Assembly (NCBI RefSeq): GCF_035917415.1
Contig: NZ_CP109073.1
Coordinates: 5,388,001 to 5,452,000 of the forward strand
Reading direction: 5' to 3'
Length of the DNA stretch: 64,000 bases
Source of the DNA: Streptomyces sp. NBC_01803
GTDB taxonomy: Bacteria; Actinomycetota; Actinomycetes; Streptomycetales; Streptomycetaceae
The notes under the pieces are model-generated. The model was not told the origin of the DNA. It worked only from the letters and a program-made list of their open reading frames with translations, and did not search any database. Made by a program: the position numbers and the translations under genes. Below, in pieces: positions 1-8,148 of the stretch. Position 1 is the stretch's first letter; each line of letters opens with the position of its first letter.

Positions 1-1
1 G

Positions 2-991
2 ACGGGCCGCGCCCTGGCCGGCGCGGGCTATGTCGAGGCGCAGAACTATCCGTTCGTCGGTCGGGCCGCGCTGGACGGCCTCGGCCTGCCGGCCGAAGAC
101 GACCGCCGCCGCACCGTGCGCCTGGTCAACCCGATCTCCGACGAGGAGCCCTGGCTGCGCACCACGCTGCTGCCGGGGCTGCTGGAGGCGCTGCGCCGCA
201 ACCACGGGCGGGGCGCCGGGGACATCGCCCTCTTCGAGACCGGCCTCGTCTTCCGCCCCACCGGCGACGAGGCGGTGCCGGTCCGGCTGCCGGTCACCGG
301 TCGGCCGTCGGACGAGGAGATCGAGCGGCTCAACGCCTCGCTGCCCCGGCAGCCGCGCCGGGTCGCGGCCGTCCTCGCGGGGAACCGCGAGCAGGCGGGG
401 TGGTGGGGCCCCGGCCGTCCGGCCGACTGGGCGGACGCCGTCGAGGCGGCCAGGACCGTCGCGCGGGAGGCGGGCGTGGAGCTGACCATCGAGAACGATC
501 GGCACGCGCCCTGGCACCCCGGCCGGTGCGCCGCGCTGTACGCGGTCGTGGACGGCGACAGGACGCTCGTCGGCCACGCCGGTGAGCTGCACCCGCGCGT
601 CGTCAAGGCGCTGGGCCTGCCGGCCAGGACATGCGCCATGGAGGCCGAGCTCGACTTGCTGGAGCGGGCCGGCGGCGGACCCCCGAGCGCGCCGCCGATC
701 TCATCGTTCCCGGTGGCCACGCAGGATGTCGCCCTGGTCGTGGACGAGTCGGTCCCGGCCGCCGCGGTGGAGGCCGCGCTGCGCTCCGGCGCCGGTGAAC
801 TGCTGGAATCGCTGCGGCTGTTCGACGTCTTCACCGGCGAACAGCTCGGCGCGGGCCGGAAGTCGCTGGCGTACGCGCTGAGGTTCCGCGCCCCGGACCG
901 CACCCTGACGGCCGAGGAGGCGTCGGCCGCCCGCGAGGCGGCGGTGGCCGCCGCGGTCGAGCGCGCGGGCGCGGCCCTGCGCGGCGCCTAG
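2..991 (+). CDS. pheT: Phenylalanyl-tRNA synthetase beta subunit, 3' part
   Basis: This is the last 329 codons of PheT; the 5' part lies outside the window. The enzyme, an (alpha-beta)2 heterotetramer, charges tRNA-Phe in the cytoplasm. The reading frame is open from base 2. Early residues ([10 protein letters not shown], then [19 protein letters not shown]) match the catalytic-like core of PheT, and the last ~95 residues, beginning near [14 protein letters not shown], match the FDX-ACB anticodon-binding domain that ends bacterial PheT. The C-terminus looks complete (stop at 989-991). pheS would be expected upstream. No obvious defect. Confidence 0.95.
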   Translation, partial: TGRALAGAGYVEAQNYPFVGRAALDGLGLPAEDDRRRTVRLVNPISDEEPWLRTTLLPGLLEALRRNHGRGAGDIALFETGLVFRPTGDEAVPVRLPVTGRPSDEEIERLNASLPRQPRRVAAVLAGNREQAGWWGPGRPADWADAVEAARTVAREAGVELTIENDRHAPWHPGRCAALYAVVDGDRTLVGHAGELHPRVVKALGLPARTCAMEAELDLLERAGGGPPSAPPISSFPVATQDVALVVDESVPAAAVEAALRSGAGELLESLRLFDVFTGEQLGAGRKSLAYALRFRAPDRTLTAEEASAAREAAVAAAVERAGAALRGA

Positions 992-1070
992 CCCGCCCTC
1001 CGTCACCGAACCCGTCCGCCCCGCCGGTCCCCGCGCATCGCGCGCACGCGGGCGGCGGGGCGGACGGGTG

Positions 1071-1958
1071 TCAGCGTGCCGCCGGGAGGGGGGCGGCGTC
1101 GGCGGGGTCGGTCAGGGGGAACAGCAGGTCGCCGTGGCGGGCCAGGCGGGGCGGGATGTCGGTGAGGTGGAAGTCGAGCCGGGCCGGGTCGGCGCACGTC
1201 TCGACCTCCTCCCAGGTGACCGGTGTGGAGACCGTGGGCCGGGCGCGGGCGCGGACCGTGTAGGGGGTGGCCGTCGTCTTGCGGGCCGCGTTCTGGCTGT
1301 GGTCGATGAACACCTTGCCGGGGCGCAGATGGCGGGCCATCGCCGCGATCGCCAGGCCCGGCAGCGCGGTCGCCGCCTCCGTGGCCAGGGCCTTCGCGTA
1401 CGCCGAGGCGTCCGCCGACGGTGCGGGCCGCAGCGCGCACAGCAGGTGCAGGCCCTTGGAGCCCGAGGTCTTCGCGTACGCCGTCAGCCCGTCGGCCGCC
1501 AGCCGGTCGCGCAGCCAGCGCGCCACCACGCAGCAGTCCACGATCGTGGCCGGCGCCCCCGGGTCGAGGTCGAACACCAGCCGGTCCGCCATTCCGGGAT
1601 CGGCGGCCCGCCACTGCGGGGTGTGGAACTCCACGACCAGGTTCGCCGCCCACGCCAGCCCGGCCAGGTCCTCGACCACCACCTGCCGCATCGTGCCGCC
1701 GCCCGAGCGCGGCACCTCGGCGACCCTCACCCAGTCGGGGGTGCCCGGCGGCACGTTCTTCGCGAAGAACCGCTCGCCCTCCGGGCCGTCCGGGTACCGC
1801 AGGAAGCTCAGCGGCCGGTCCCGCAGGTGGGGCAGGAGCACGGCGCCGTGGGCGGCGTAGTGGTGGAGCAGCTCACCCTTGGTGGTGCCGTCCGGGTAGA
1901 GGACCTTCTCCAGATTCGACAGCGTCAGCCGACGCCCCTCCACGGTGACCACAGGCAT
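1071..1958 (-). CDS. LigD-type NHEJ polymerase/primase (PolDom) protein
   Basis: A 295-residue stand-alone polymerase domain of the LigD family (archaeo-eukaryotic primase fold), which fills gaps and adds ribonucleotides at double-strand breaks during non-homologous end joining. The catalytic aspartate pair is visible as DLDPG around residues 130-134, and the TSGSKGLH signature near residue 164. No ligase or phosphoesterase domain is fused, as is usual for streptomycetes, where these are separate genes. The ATG at 1958 was chosen because homology begins at PVVTVEGRRLTLSN; the reading frame stays open upstream into the opposite-strand ku gene, but that part has no similarity. It is divergent from ku with a gap of about 30 bp, so both probably share one control region. 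Confidence 0.92.
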   Translation of the reverse strand: MPVVTVEGRRLTLSNLEKVLYPDGTTKGELLHHYAAHGAVLLPHLRDRPLSFLRYPDGPEGERFFAKNVPPGTPDWVRVAEVPRSGGGTMRQVVVEDLAGLAWAANLVVEFHTPQWRAADPGMADRLVFDLDPGAPATIVDCCVVARWLRDRLAADGLTAYAKTSGSKGLHLLCALRPAPSADASAYAKALATEAATALPGLAIAAMARHLRPGKVFIDHSQNAARKTTATPYTVRARARPTVSTPVTWEEVETCADPARLDFHLTDIPPRLARHGDLLFPLTDPADAAPLPAAR

Positions 1959-1988
1959 ACCCTGAGACTGGCACGAAAGGGGCAGATG

Positions 1989-2993
1989 ATGCGAACGATA
2001 TGGAAGGGCGCCATATCCTTTGGCCTGGTCACCATCCCCGTCAAGGTCGTCGGCGCGACGGAGAACCATGCGGTCTCCTTCCGGCAGGTCCACGTCGCCG
2101 ACGACGGGAAGATCCGCTACCGCAAGGTGTGCGAGCTCGACGGCGAGGAGCTCTCGGGGGACGCGATCGGCAAGGGGTACGAGACAGCGGACGGCACCGT
2201 CGTCCAGCTGACCGACGACGACCTGGCCGCCCTGCCGCTGCCCACCGCCAGGACCGTCGAGATCCTCGGTTTCGTGCCCGTCTCCAGCATCGATCCCTAT
2301 CAGCTCGACCGCTCCTACTATCTGACCGCCGACGCCGGCGCGGCCAAGCCGTACGTCCTGTTGCGTGAGGCGCTGCGGCGCGCGGACAAGGGGGCCATCG
2401 CCAAGCTCGCGATGCGCGGGCGCGAGACCCTCGCCCTGGTCCGACCCCTGGAGGACGAGGAGGTGCTCGGCATGCACACGCTGCTGTGGCCCGACGAGAT
2501 CCGGTCGGCCGCCGGGCTCGCGCCCGCCGAGAAGGTCACGGTCCGCGACGCCGAGCTGGATCTCGCGTACACCCTGATGGACACGCTCGGCTCGGTGGAC
2601 ATGTCCGAGTTGCACGACGAGTACCGGGAGGCCGTGGAGGCCCTGGTCAGCGCCAAGCTCACCGGGACCGCGCCCGAGCGGCCGGGGGAGGCCGTTCCGG
2701 TGGGCGGCAAGGTGGTGGATCTGATGGCCGCCCTGGAGGACAGCGTGCGCGGCGCCCGGCAAACGCGCGGCGAGGCGGGTGAGGGCGAGGAGGCGACCGT
2801 CACGCCGATCAAGAAGACGGCCGCCAAGAAGGCCCCGGCGAAGAAGGCCCCGGCGAAGAAGGCCGCCGCGAAGAAGGCCCCGGCGAAAGAGGCCGCCGCG
2901 AAGAAGTCGGCGGCGAAGAAGTCCGGGGCCAGAAAGACGGCGGGGAAGTCCGAGCCCGGGAAGAAGTCGGCCACCCGCAAGCGCGCCTCGTGA
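1989..2993 (+). CDS. ku: Ku protein, non-homologous end joining
   Basis: A 334-residue bacterial Ku that forms a homodimeric ring on broken DNA ends and recruits LigD-type enzymes. The N-terminus (RTIWKGAISFGLVTIPVK) and the following beta-barrel core match the family. The last ~60 residues are a lysine-alanine-proline tail with repeated PAKKA and AAKK units, like the basic DNA-binding tails of actinobacterial Ku. There are two adjacent ATG codons (1986 and 1989); 1989 is preferred because the AAAGGGG ribosome site then has a spacing of about 6 bases. It is divergent from the LigD-type polymerase gene. Confidence 0.95.
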   Translation: MRTIWKGAISFGLVTIPVKVVGATENHAVSFRQVHVADDGKIRYRKVCELDGEELSGDAIGKGYETADGTVVQLTDDDLAALPLPTARTVEILGFVPVSSIDPYQLDRSYYLTADAGAAKPYVLLREALRRADKGAIAKLAMRGRETLALVRPLEDEEVLGMHTLLWPDEIRSAAGLAPAEKVTVRDAELDLAYTLMDTLGSVDMSELHDEYREAVEALVSAKLTGTAPERPGEAVPVGGKVVDLMAALEDSVRGARQTRGEAGEGEEATVTPIKKTAAKKAPAKKAPAKKAAAKKAPAKEAAAKKSAAKKSGARKTAGKSEPGKKSATRKRAS

Positions 2994-3027
2994 CCCCGGC
3001 CCGGCCCGGGCCCGGCTGGGTCCGCGG

Positions 3028-3052
3028 CTCTCCCGGGCGACATCCGGGAGAG
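3028..3052. terminator. Hairpin after ku
   Basis: A 9-bp perfect inverted repeat (ctctcccgg / ccgggagag) with a 7-base loop lies 35 bases after the ku stop codon. It lies between ku and the convergent dehydrogenase gene, so it may stop transcription from either side. There is no clear U-tract, which is common in streptomycete terminators. The rest of the 3053-3227 gap holds only short repeats (gcgggacag twice). Confidence 0.5.
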
Positions 3053-3227
3053 GGAGCCGGGAGAGGTCCCCAGAGCTGTCCCGCCATGGTGGAACCGCGC
3101 TACATGCGTCTCTGACTTGAGACTGCGTGAGACTTCTGCGCCCGCGGGCTGAATCGGCACCCATCGGTTCACGCTGTCCTCGACGGCGGTGCGGCGGGAC
3201 AGCGCCGTTGGATTGCGGGACAGCCTT

Positions 3228-4097
3228 TTAGCCGACGCGGTCGTACGGATAGAACCCGGTGCCCGTCTTCCGGCCGAGGTGGCCGGCGGCGACCATGCGC
3301 AGTAGCAGGGGCGGCGGGGCGTACAGCGGCTCCTTGAGCTCCGCGTACATCGAGTCGGCGATCGACGCGACCGTGTCGAGGCCGATCAGGTCGGCCAGCT
3401 TCAGCGGGCCGAGGGGGTGGGCGCAGCCCAGCTCCATGCCGTTGTCGATGTCGTCCCGGCTCGCCGCGCCGGACTCGAACATCCGGATCGCGGCCAGCAG
3501 ATAGGGCACGAGCAGCGCGTTGACCACGAAGCCGGAACGGTCCTGGGCCCGGATGGCCTCCTTGCCCAGCACCTGGGTGACCAGCAGCTCGACCCGTTCG
3601 ACCGTGTTCTCGGACGTGGTCAGCGCCGGGACCAGCTCGACCAGACGCTGGACCTGCGCCGGGTTGAAGAAGTGAACGCCGAGCACCTGGGAGGGGCGGG
3701 AAGTCGCCACCGCCAGGTTCACCAGCGGAATGGCCGAGGTGTTGGACGCGAGGATCGCGTCGGGGCGGGTCACGACCTGGTCGAGGACCTGGAAGATCTC
3801 GATCTTGACCGGCTCGCTCTCGACCACGGCCTCGATCACCACATCGCGGTCGGCCAGCTCGCCCAGGTCCGTGGTGAAGGTGATCCGCTCCAGCGCGGCG
3901 TCCCGTTCCGCCTCCGTGATCTTGCCGCGCCCGGTGGCCCTGCCGAGCGAGTTGGCCAGCCGGGTGCGGCCGAACTCCAGGGCCTCGCCAGTCGTTTCGG
4001 CCACCCGCACGTCGAGCCCGGCCCGGGCGCACACCTCGGCGATGCCGGCGCCCATCTGGCCGCAGCCGACGACTCCCACCCGTTCGATATCGGTCAC
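3228..4097 (-). CDS. 3-hydroxybutyryl-CoA / 3-hydroxyacyl-CoA dehydrogenase
   Basis: A 289-residue NAD-dependent 3-hydroxyacyl-CoA dehydrogenase of the short, single-function type (282-290 residues is usual). The N-terminal Rossmann fold shows VGVVGCGQMGAGIAEV; the catalytic region shows SNTSAIP and VHFFNPAQ; the C-terminal helical domain carries SGFVVNALLVPYL and ends GTGFYPYDRVG. It interconverts 3-hydroxyacyl-CoA and 3-oxoacyl-CoA, most likely in butyrate or poly-hydroxybutyrate type metabolism. The GTG at 4097 fits the start of homology (TDIERVGVVG) and has an AAGG-rich site upstream; the frame is open further upstream without similarity. It is probably monocistronic. Confidence 0.9.
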   Translation of the reverse strand: MTDIERVGVVGCGQMGAGIAEVCARAGLDVRVAETTGEALEFGRTRLANSLGRATGRGKITEAERDAALERITFTTDLGELADRDVVIEAVVESEPVKIEIFQVLDQVVTRPDAILASNTSAIPLVNLAVATSRPSQVLGVHFFNPAQVQRLVELVPALTTSENTVERVELLVTQVLGKEAIRAQDRSGFVVNALLVPYLLAAIRMFESGAASRDDIDNGMELGCAHPLGPLKLADLIGLDTVASIADSMYAELKEPLYAPPPLLLRMVAAGHLGRKTGTGFYPYDRVG

Positions 4098-4354
4098 ACC
4101 TCGCACCTTCGTCCTTTCGGTTCTTCGGCCTCTATGTGATCGATCATCCTGCTCTCGACGGTACCTCCGCCGCTGTGACACGGGGGCGCCCGGGGTGCCG
4201 AGTGCGGAACCGGCCGGGTGGGCGGGGCGTGTGGGGCGATGGTGTTAACTGGCCCGCGTCCCCGCCGCACGGCGTGTCACGGAAGCGTAACGGTGAGGAC
4301 TCCGTCACGCTGTGCCGAGTATGCGTAACGTAGAGGTACGGCAGGGGGTCGAAT

Positions 4355-5629
4355 ATGGGACGGATCAGCCGCAGGGGCCTGGCCGTCGCCGCCGTGGGCA
4401 CGTTCGCCGGGGTGCTGACGCTCAACCAGGCGTCGGCGTCCGGGCCACGGCCGCGGCGGTACGCGATGGTGGCCGCGTCGCAGACGCGCGGCATGTGGAT
4501 CGCGACCGTGGCGAACATCGACTGGCCGGACAAGCCGGGGCTGTCACCGGACGAGGGCAAGGCCGAACTGTCCGCGCTGCTGGACGCGGCGGTCGAGCGG
4601 AAGCTGACCGCGGTGTATCTCCAGGTGCGGCCGACGGCCGACGCGCTCTGGCCGTCGCCGTACGAGCCGTGGTCGGAGTGGCTCACCGGCGTGCAGGGGC
4701 AGGACCCCGGCTGGGATCCGCTGGACTACGCGGTGCGCGAGGCGCACGCGCGCGGGCTCGCGCTGCACGCCTGGTTCAACCCGTATCGCGTCGCCACGCA
4801 CGACGACCCGGACCGGCTGACCGAGGAGCACCCGGCGCGGCGGCACCCGGAGTGGGTGGTGTCCTACGGCGGGCGGCTGTACTACAACCCGGGGATTCCC
4901 GAGGTCAGGGCCTTCGTGCAGGACGCGATGGCGGACGCGGTGGAGTCCTACGAGATCGACGGCGTGCACTGGGACGACTACTTCTACCCGTACCCGGTGG
5001 CGGGCGAGGAGTTCGACGACGACGACGCCTTCGCGGCGTACGGCGGGGACTTCGACGACCGCGGCGACTGGCGGCGGCACAACATCGACCTGCTGGTGCG
5101 GGAGATGCGGGACCGGGTGCGCGCGACGAAGCCCGGCCTCCCGTTCGGCGTCAGCCCGTTCGCCGTCTGGCGCAACAAGGAGACGGATCCGCTCGGCTCC
5201 GACACCCGGGCCGGCGTCCAGACGTACGACGACCTGTACGCGGACGTGCGCACCTGGGTCAGGGAGGGCTGGCTGGACTACGTCGTCCCGCAGGCGTACT
5301 GGCACATCGGGAACGAGGCGGCCGACTACGAGACCGTGGTCGCGTGGTGGGCGGACGTGGCCGACGGCACCGGGGTCGATCTGTACATCGGTGAGGCCCT
5401 CTACAAGGCCGGCGACCCGGCGCAGCCCGACGCCTGGCAGGACCCGGCCGAGCTGTCCCGCCATCTGACGCTGTGCGGCGAGCATCCGCAGGTCGGCGGC
5501 AACATCTTCTACTCGGCCGGTCAGGTCGTCTCCGATCCCATCGGTGCCATGTCGCGGGTGGTGGCGGATCACTACGACACGACGGCGGCGCGGTCCGCCC
5601 AGCCCACCGGGCTCGGGGGGCGGCCGTAG
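4355..5629 (+). CDS. Secreted GH10-like (GHL10/DUF187) glycoside hydrolase
   Basis: A 424-residue exported protein of the GHL10 (PF02638) TIM-barrel family, thought to act on polysaccharide or peptidoglycan. The N-terminus has a Tat-like signal: RISRRG followed by a hydrophobic run ending near ASASG (residues 5-30). The mature part begins with TRGMWIATVANIDWPD and includes the typical YLQVRPTADALWPS, HAWFNPYR and GVHWDDYFYPYP segments; the paired Asp after HW is a likely active-site element. ATG 4355 follows an AGGGGG ribosome site. A decayed partial copy of the 5' half lies downstream at about 5960-6145. The substrate is unknown. Confidence 0.88.
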   Translation: MGRISRRGLAVAAVGTFAGVLTLNQASASGPRPRRYAMVAASQTRGMWIATVANIDWPDKPGLSPDEGKAELSALLDAAVERKLTAVYLQVRPTADALWPSPYEPWSEWLTGVQGQDPGWDPLDYAVREAHARGLALHAWFNPYRVATHDDPDRLTEEHPARRHPEWVVSYGGRLYYNPGIPEVRAFVQDAMADAVESYEIDGVHWDDYFYPYPVAGEEFDDDDAFAAYGGDFDDRGDWRRHNIDLLVREMRDRVRATKPGLPFGVSPFAVWRNKETDPLGSDTRAGVQTYDDLYADVRTWVREGWLDYVVPQAYWHIGNEAADYETVVAWWADVADGTGVDLYIGEALYKAGDPAQPDAWQDPAELSRHLTLCGEHPQVGGNIFYSAGQVVSDPIGAMSRVVADHYDTTAARSAQPTGLGGRP

Positions 5630-5668
5630 GGCGGGAAGCCGGCCCCGGCGCGGACCTCGTGGCGTCGC

Positions 5669-5700
5669 GCCGGTGGTCGTGGTCGTGGTCGTGGTCGGGG
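5669..5700. repeat. Hexanucleotide tract (ggtcgt)n
   Basis: About five uninterrupted copies of a ggtcgt hexamer lie 40 bases after the hydrolase stop codon. It is a simple-sequence tract with no gene evidence in any frame, and it opens the 530-bp gene-poor stretch that runs to 6172. Confidence 0.8.
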
Positions 5701-5823
5701 GAACGACGTCGCGGAGCCGCGCGGAGCTCGCTGGGCCGGTGATCGCGCGGGACAGCCGACCCGGGCTCCGGTCGGGGCGTACGCCCCGATGCCGACCGGA
5801 CGCAGCGACGCGAACGCTCGACG

Positions 5824-5925
5824 CGATCCCGATCCCGATCGCGGCCCCGATCCCGATCCCGATCGCGGCCCCGATCCCGATCCCGGCCCCGATCCCGGCC
5901 CCGATCCCGATCCCGATTACGGGCC
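5824..5925. repeat. Hexanucleotide tract (gatccc)n with gatcgc / ggcccc variants
   Basis: Roughly 100 bases are built from gatccc hexamers interspersed with gatcgcggcccc blocks, in a higher-order pattern that itself repeats two or three times. Translation gives Pro-Ile or Ile-Gly or Asp-Arg dipeptide runs in every frame, so open frames across it are low-complexity artefacts. The tract sits immediately before the decayed hydrolase copy and may have helped form or erode it by slippage. Confidence 0.85.
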
Positions 5926-5959
5926 TGGACCCGGACCCCGCTGGTGTCGCCGGACAGTC

Positions 5960-6145
5960 GGCCGGTGGTGATCGCGACGGTGGCGAACACCGACGGGCCG
6001 GACAAGCCGGGGCCCTCGCCGGACGAGGGCGAAGCCGAGGAGCCACGCGCTCCGGCCGTCGGCGTACGAGCCGTGGCCGGGGTCGCCCACCCGCGTGCGG
6101 GTGCGAGACCCCGGCTGGGACCCGCTGGACCTCGCGATGTCACGG
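5960..6145 (+). pseudogene. Decayed partial copy of the GH10-like hydrolase
   Basis: The segment repeats the early part of the intact gene at 4355. Its first half reads VVIATVANTDGPDKPG and SPDEGEAE, matching IATVANIDWPDKPG and SPDEGKAE; its second half, in another frame, reads SAYEPWP and RDPGWDPLDLA, matching SPYEPWS and QDPGWDPLDYA. About 75 bases between the halves are missing, which breaks the frame. No start codon, Tat signal or downstream domain remains, so it is a remnant of a tandem or paralogous copy. Confidence 0.8.
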
Positions 6146-6172
6146 GCCCCGGGATGCTCCGGGCCGGAGCGC

Positions 6173-6373
6173 TCAGCGGCGGCGGCGTTTTCCGGCGGGG
6201 GTCACGGTCGAGTCGGGGCCGGGGGAGACCACGCTCTCGTGGCCGTCCTCGGCGCGGACCCGGTACGGGGGTTCGCCGTCCCGGCCGAGCACTTCCACGA
6301 TCTCGGTCACCCGGTCCGGCTGTCCCACGGTCCGGCCATGTGTCACGACCCGGTCTCCGGTCTTGGCTCGCAT
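6173..6373 (-). CDS. DUF1918 domain protein
   Basis: A 66-residue protein with the DUF1918 pattern: an N-terminal RAKTGDRVVTHGRTVG, then TEIVEVLGRDGEPPYRVR, then EDGHESVVSPGPDS. The family is a small SH3-like beta fold, common in actinobacteria, of unknown function. ATG 6373 is preceded by a perfect AGGAGG at a good distance, which fixes the start. The gene appears intact although it lies between two decayed regions. Confidence 0.85.
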   Translation of the reverse strand: MRAKTGDRVVTHGRTVGQPDRVTEIVEVLGRDGEPPYRVRAEDGHESVVSPGPDSTVTPAGKRRRR

Positions 6374-6504
6374 CAGGAGTGCCTCCTGTCGCCTCGTGTG
6401 GTGATGTGCGTCACTCGTCTCCCAGCGTACGGCCCTCATCCCCGGGCGCGCTGGGTGACGGCGACGCAGACCAGCACGCCCACCGCCGCCGCCGGGGCGG
6501 CGGG

Positions 6505-6695
6505 GGGCAGCCGGGCAACGGGACCCGCGCGGCCCGCAGACAGCAGCCCGCGATGGGGGCGGCGAGCACCGTACGCGCGGCGGTCACCGTCCAGGGGCCG
6601 AAGCCGTCGAGTGCCCAGACGGTGGCCGGGAAGGTGAGGGAGAAGGCGGGACGCCGAGGGCGGCCAGGACGAGACCGCCGCGGACGTCGGGGTCG
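6505..6695 (-). pseudogene. EamA/DMT transporter, 5' remnant
   Basis: Read on the minus strand, two pieces in different frames join as GGLVLAALGV and then FSLTFPATVWALDGFGPW followed by TVTAARTVLAAPIAG. This is the pattern of the first two membrane helices of EamA (DMT) family transporters. A frameshift lies near 6645-6655 and the remaining eight or so helices are absent. It faces away from the aminotransferase tail next to it. Confidence 0.6.
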
Positions 6696-6845
6696 ACCCG
6701 CTGCCGGCCGTACTTCCCGGCCGAGCGGCCCGCGCCGAACATCCGGCTCAGCTTCGCCCCGGCCTCCGGCACGGCGGAGATCGTGGAAGGGGTGCGGCGG
6801 TTGCGCCGCACGGGCGAGGAGGTGTTCGGCCCCGGCGCCACCTGA
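6690..6845 (+). pseudogene. PLP-dependent aminotransferase (MocR-like), 3' remnant
   Basis: In the frame ending at TGA 6843-6845 the sequence reads YFPAERPAPNIRLSFAPAS, then GTAEIVEGVRRL, typical of the extreme C-terminus of fold-type I aminotransferases in MocR/2-aminoadipate aminotransferase-like proteins. No upstream portion exists. Aminotransferase genes of this kind often neighbour EamA transporters, so the pair is probably what remains of one locus after a deletion. Confidence 0.6.
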
Positions 6846-6924
6846 TTCGGGAATCCTCGGTGACCGGGCTGCTGATGACACCGCGGTAGTGGTGCCGCTA
6901 TTCGAGTGCTCGTACGATCGCGCC

Positions 6925-7485
6925 ATGCTGGTCACGCTGATCGCCGCAGCCCGCAGAACGCCCGTTCTCGACGCGCGTTTCGGTGATGACCGTCCACTGG
7001 ATCCCGGGGACTGGCGGGCACTGGAGCGGGCCATCCCGATGCTGCTGCCGCTGGCCGCCGCCGAGCTCCGCTACTGCTCGCCGACCCTGTCGAGCAGGCA
7101 GACGGGCGACGCCCTCGGGCTCTCGCCGCTGTCCCAGCTCGCGCTGCGCGAGTGCGACATGGGGCGATGGCACGGCATGACTCTCCAGGAGGTCGCCGGC
7201 CGGGAGCCGGAGGCCGTGGACGCCTGGTTCGCCGATCCCCGGTCGGCGCCGCACGGCGGGGAGCCGCTGTTGGCATTCGTCTCCCGGGTGGGCGCCTGGC
7301 TGGACACCCGGCCCATGGCGAACGACGGGCGGATCGTCGCGGTGACCGAGTCCTCGGTGATCCGCGCGGCCACGCTCTACGCGCTCAAGGCACCCCCGCA
7401 GTCGTACTGGCGCACCGAGGTCCGCCCGCTCTCCGTGGTCAATCTCAGCGGCTTCCGCGGCGGCTGGAGCCTGCGTCTCGGCTGA
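6925..7485 (+). CDS. Histidine phosphatase superfamily protein lacking catalytic His
   Basis: A 186-residue protein with the overall layout of the phosphoglycerate-mutase-like fold: LRYCSPTLSSRQTGDALGL, then LALRECDMGRWHG, then HGGEPLLAFVSRV. The N-terminal RHG catalytic motif is replaced by LIAAARRTPV, and the second catalytic histidine (usually VSHG before the IRA helix) is replaced by VTESSVIRA. It is therefore probably not a phosphatase of the usual mechanism. Similar proteins occur in other streptomycetes, so this is a subfamily trait and not local decay. The start at 6925 has no good ribosome site; a cgtacgat element just upstream could give a leaderless mRNA. Confidence 0.75.
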   Translation: MLVTLIAAARRTPVLDARFGDDRPLDPGDWRALERAIPMLLPLAAAELRYCSPTLSSRQTGDALGLSPLSQLALRECDMGRWHGMTLQEVAGREPEAVDAWFADPRSAPHGGEPLLAFVSRVGAWLDTRPMANDGRIVAVTESSVIRAATLYALKAPPQSYWRTEVRPLSVVNLSGFRGGWSLRLG

Positions 7486-7497
7486 GGTCGACGCGCG

Positions 7498-8007
7498 TCA
7501 CTCCTCGTCCCGCCCGGGGTGGTCGCCGGTCGCGCCGTCGATCAGCTCGCGCAGGATGTCCATGTGGCCCGCGTGCCGCGCGGTCTCCTCGATCATGTGG
7601 ATCAGCACCCAGCGCAGCGACACCGCGTCCCCGGACCACGCCGTGCCGAGGTCCTCCACGTCGGTCTCGGTGATCACCCGGTCCGCGGCGGCCCGCGCCC
7701 GGCCGTAGAACGCGACAACGTCCCCCGGCTTCTCGTGCGGCTCCAGCCGCAGGTCGGCGTTCTCGTCCTCGTCGTCGAACGGCAGCGGCTCCGTCTCGCG
7801 GCCGAATGTCTGGCAGAACCAGGCGTACTCGACGGCCGCCAGATGCTTCACCAGCCCCAGCAGGCTCGTCCCCGACGGCGTCATCGGCCGCCGCGCCGTC
7901 TCGTCGTCCACACCGTCGAGCTTCCACAGGACCACGTCGCGGTGGCGGTCCAGAGCGGCCCGCAGGCTTTCCTTCTCACCGCCGGTGAACGGCACGCGTT
8001 TCGTCAT
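7498..8007 (-). CDS. DinB-like / DUF664 four-helix protein
   Basis: A 169-residue protein of the DinB/YfiT-like metalloenzyme superfamily. The expected histidines appear near residue 50 (GLVKHLAAVEYAW) and in the last third (WVLIHMIEETARHAGHMDI), which is the usual three-His divalent-metal site. Members of this group include mycothiol-dependent transferases, but the substrate here cannot be read from sequence. It converges on the histidine-phosphatase-like gene with a 12-bp gap and is divergent from the FAD enzyme gene. Confidence 0.8.
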   Translation of the reverse strand: MTKRVPFTGGEKESLRAALDRHRDVVLWKLDGVDDETARRPMTPSGTSLLGLVKHLAAVEYAWFCQTFGRETEPLPFDDEDENADLRLEPHEKPGDVVAFYGRARAAADRVITETDVEDLGTAWSGDAVSLRWVLIHMIEETARHAGHMDILRELIDGATGDHPGRDEE

Positions 8008-8148
8008 GCGGGGACCGTAACAGCCGGGTCCGACAACGCCCGGCGGAACGGGGCGGGACGGCCGGGCGAGCGGGCCGGTGGGCGCCGGGCGCCGCGCCCC
8101 GGGGCGGGCAACGATGCGCCGCCCCGGCCGGGTTGGCATGCTAGGCCC

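Noticed and set aside
1068..1985. Long open frame continuous with ku on the plus strand
   Set aside because: It is the antisense of the LigD-type polymerase gene; similarity to Ku starts only at the ATG pair near 1986.
5820..5930. Possible CRISPR-like array
   Set aside because: Units are hexamers without unique spacers; it is a simple-sequence tract. No cas genes are present.
4544..6046. Minus-strand frame of 500 residues across the hydrolase and repeat region
   Set aside because: It runs antisense to the hydrolase and through hexamer repeats that give dipeptide runs; no family features.
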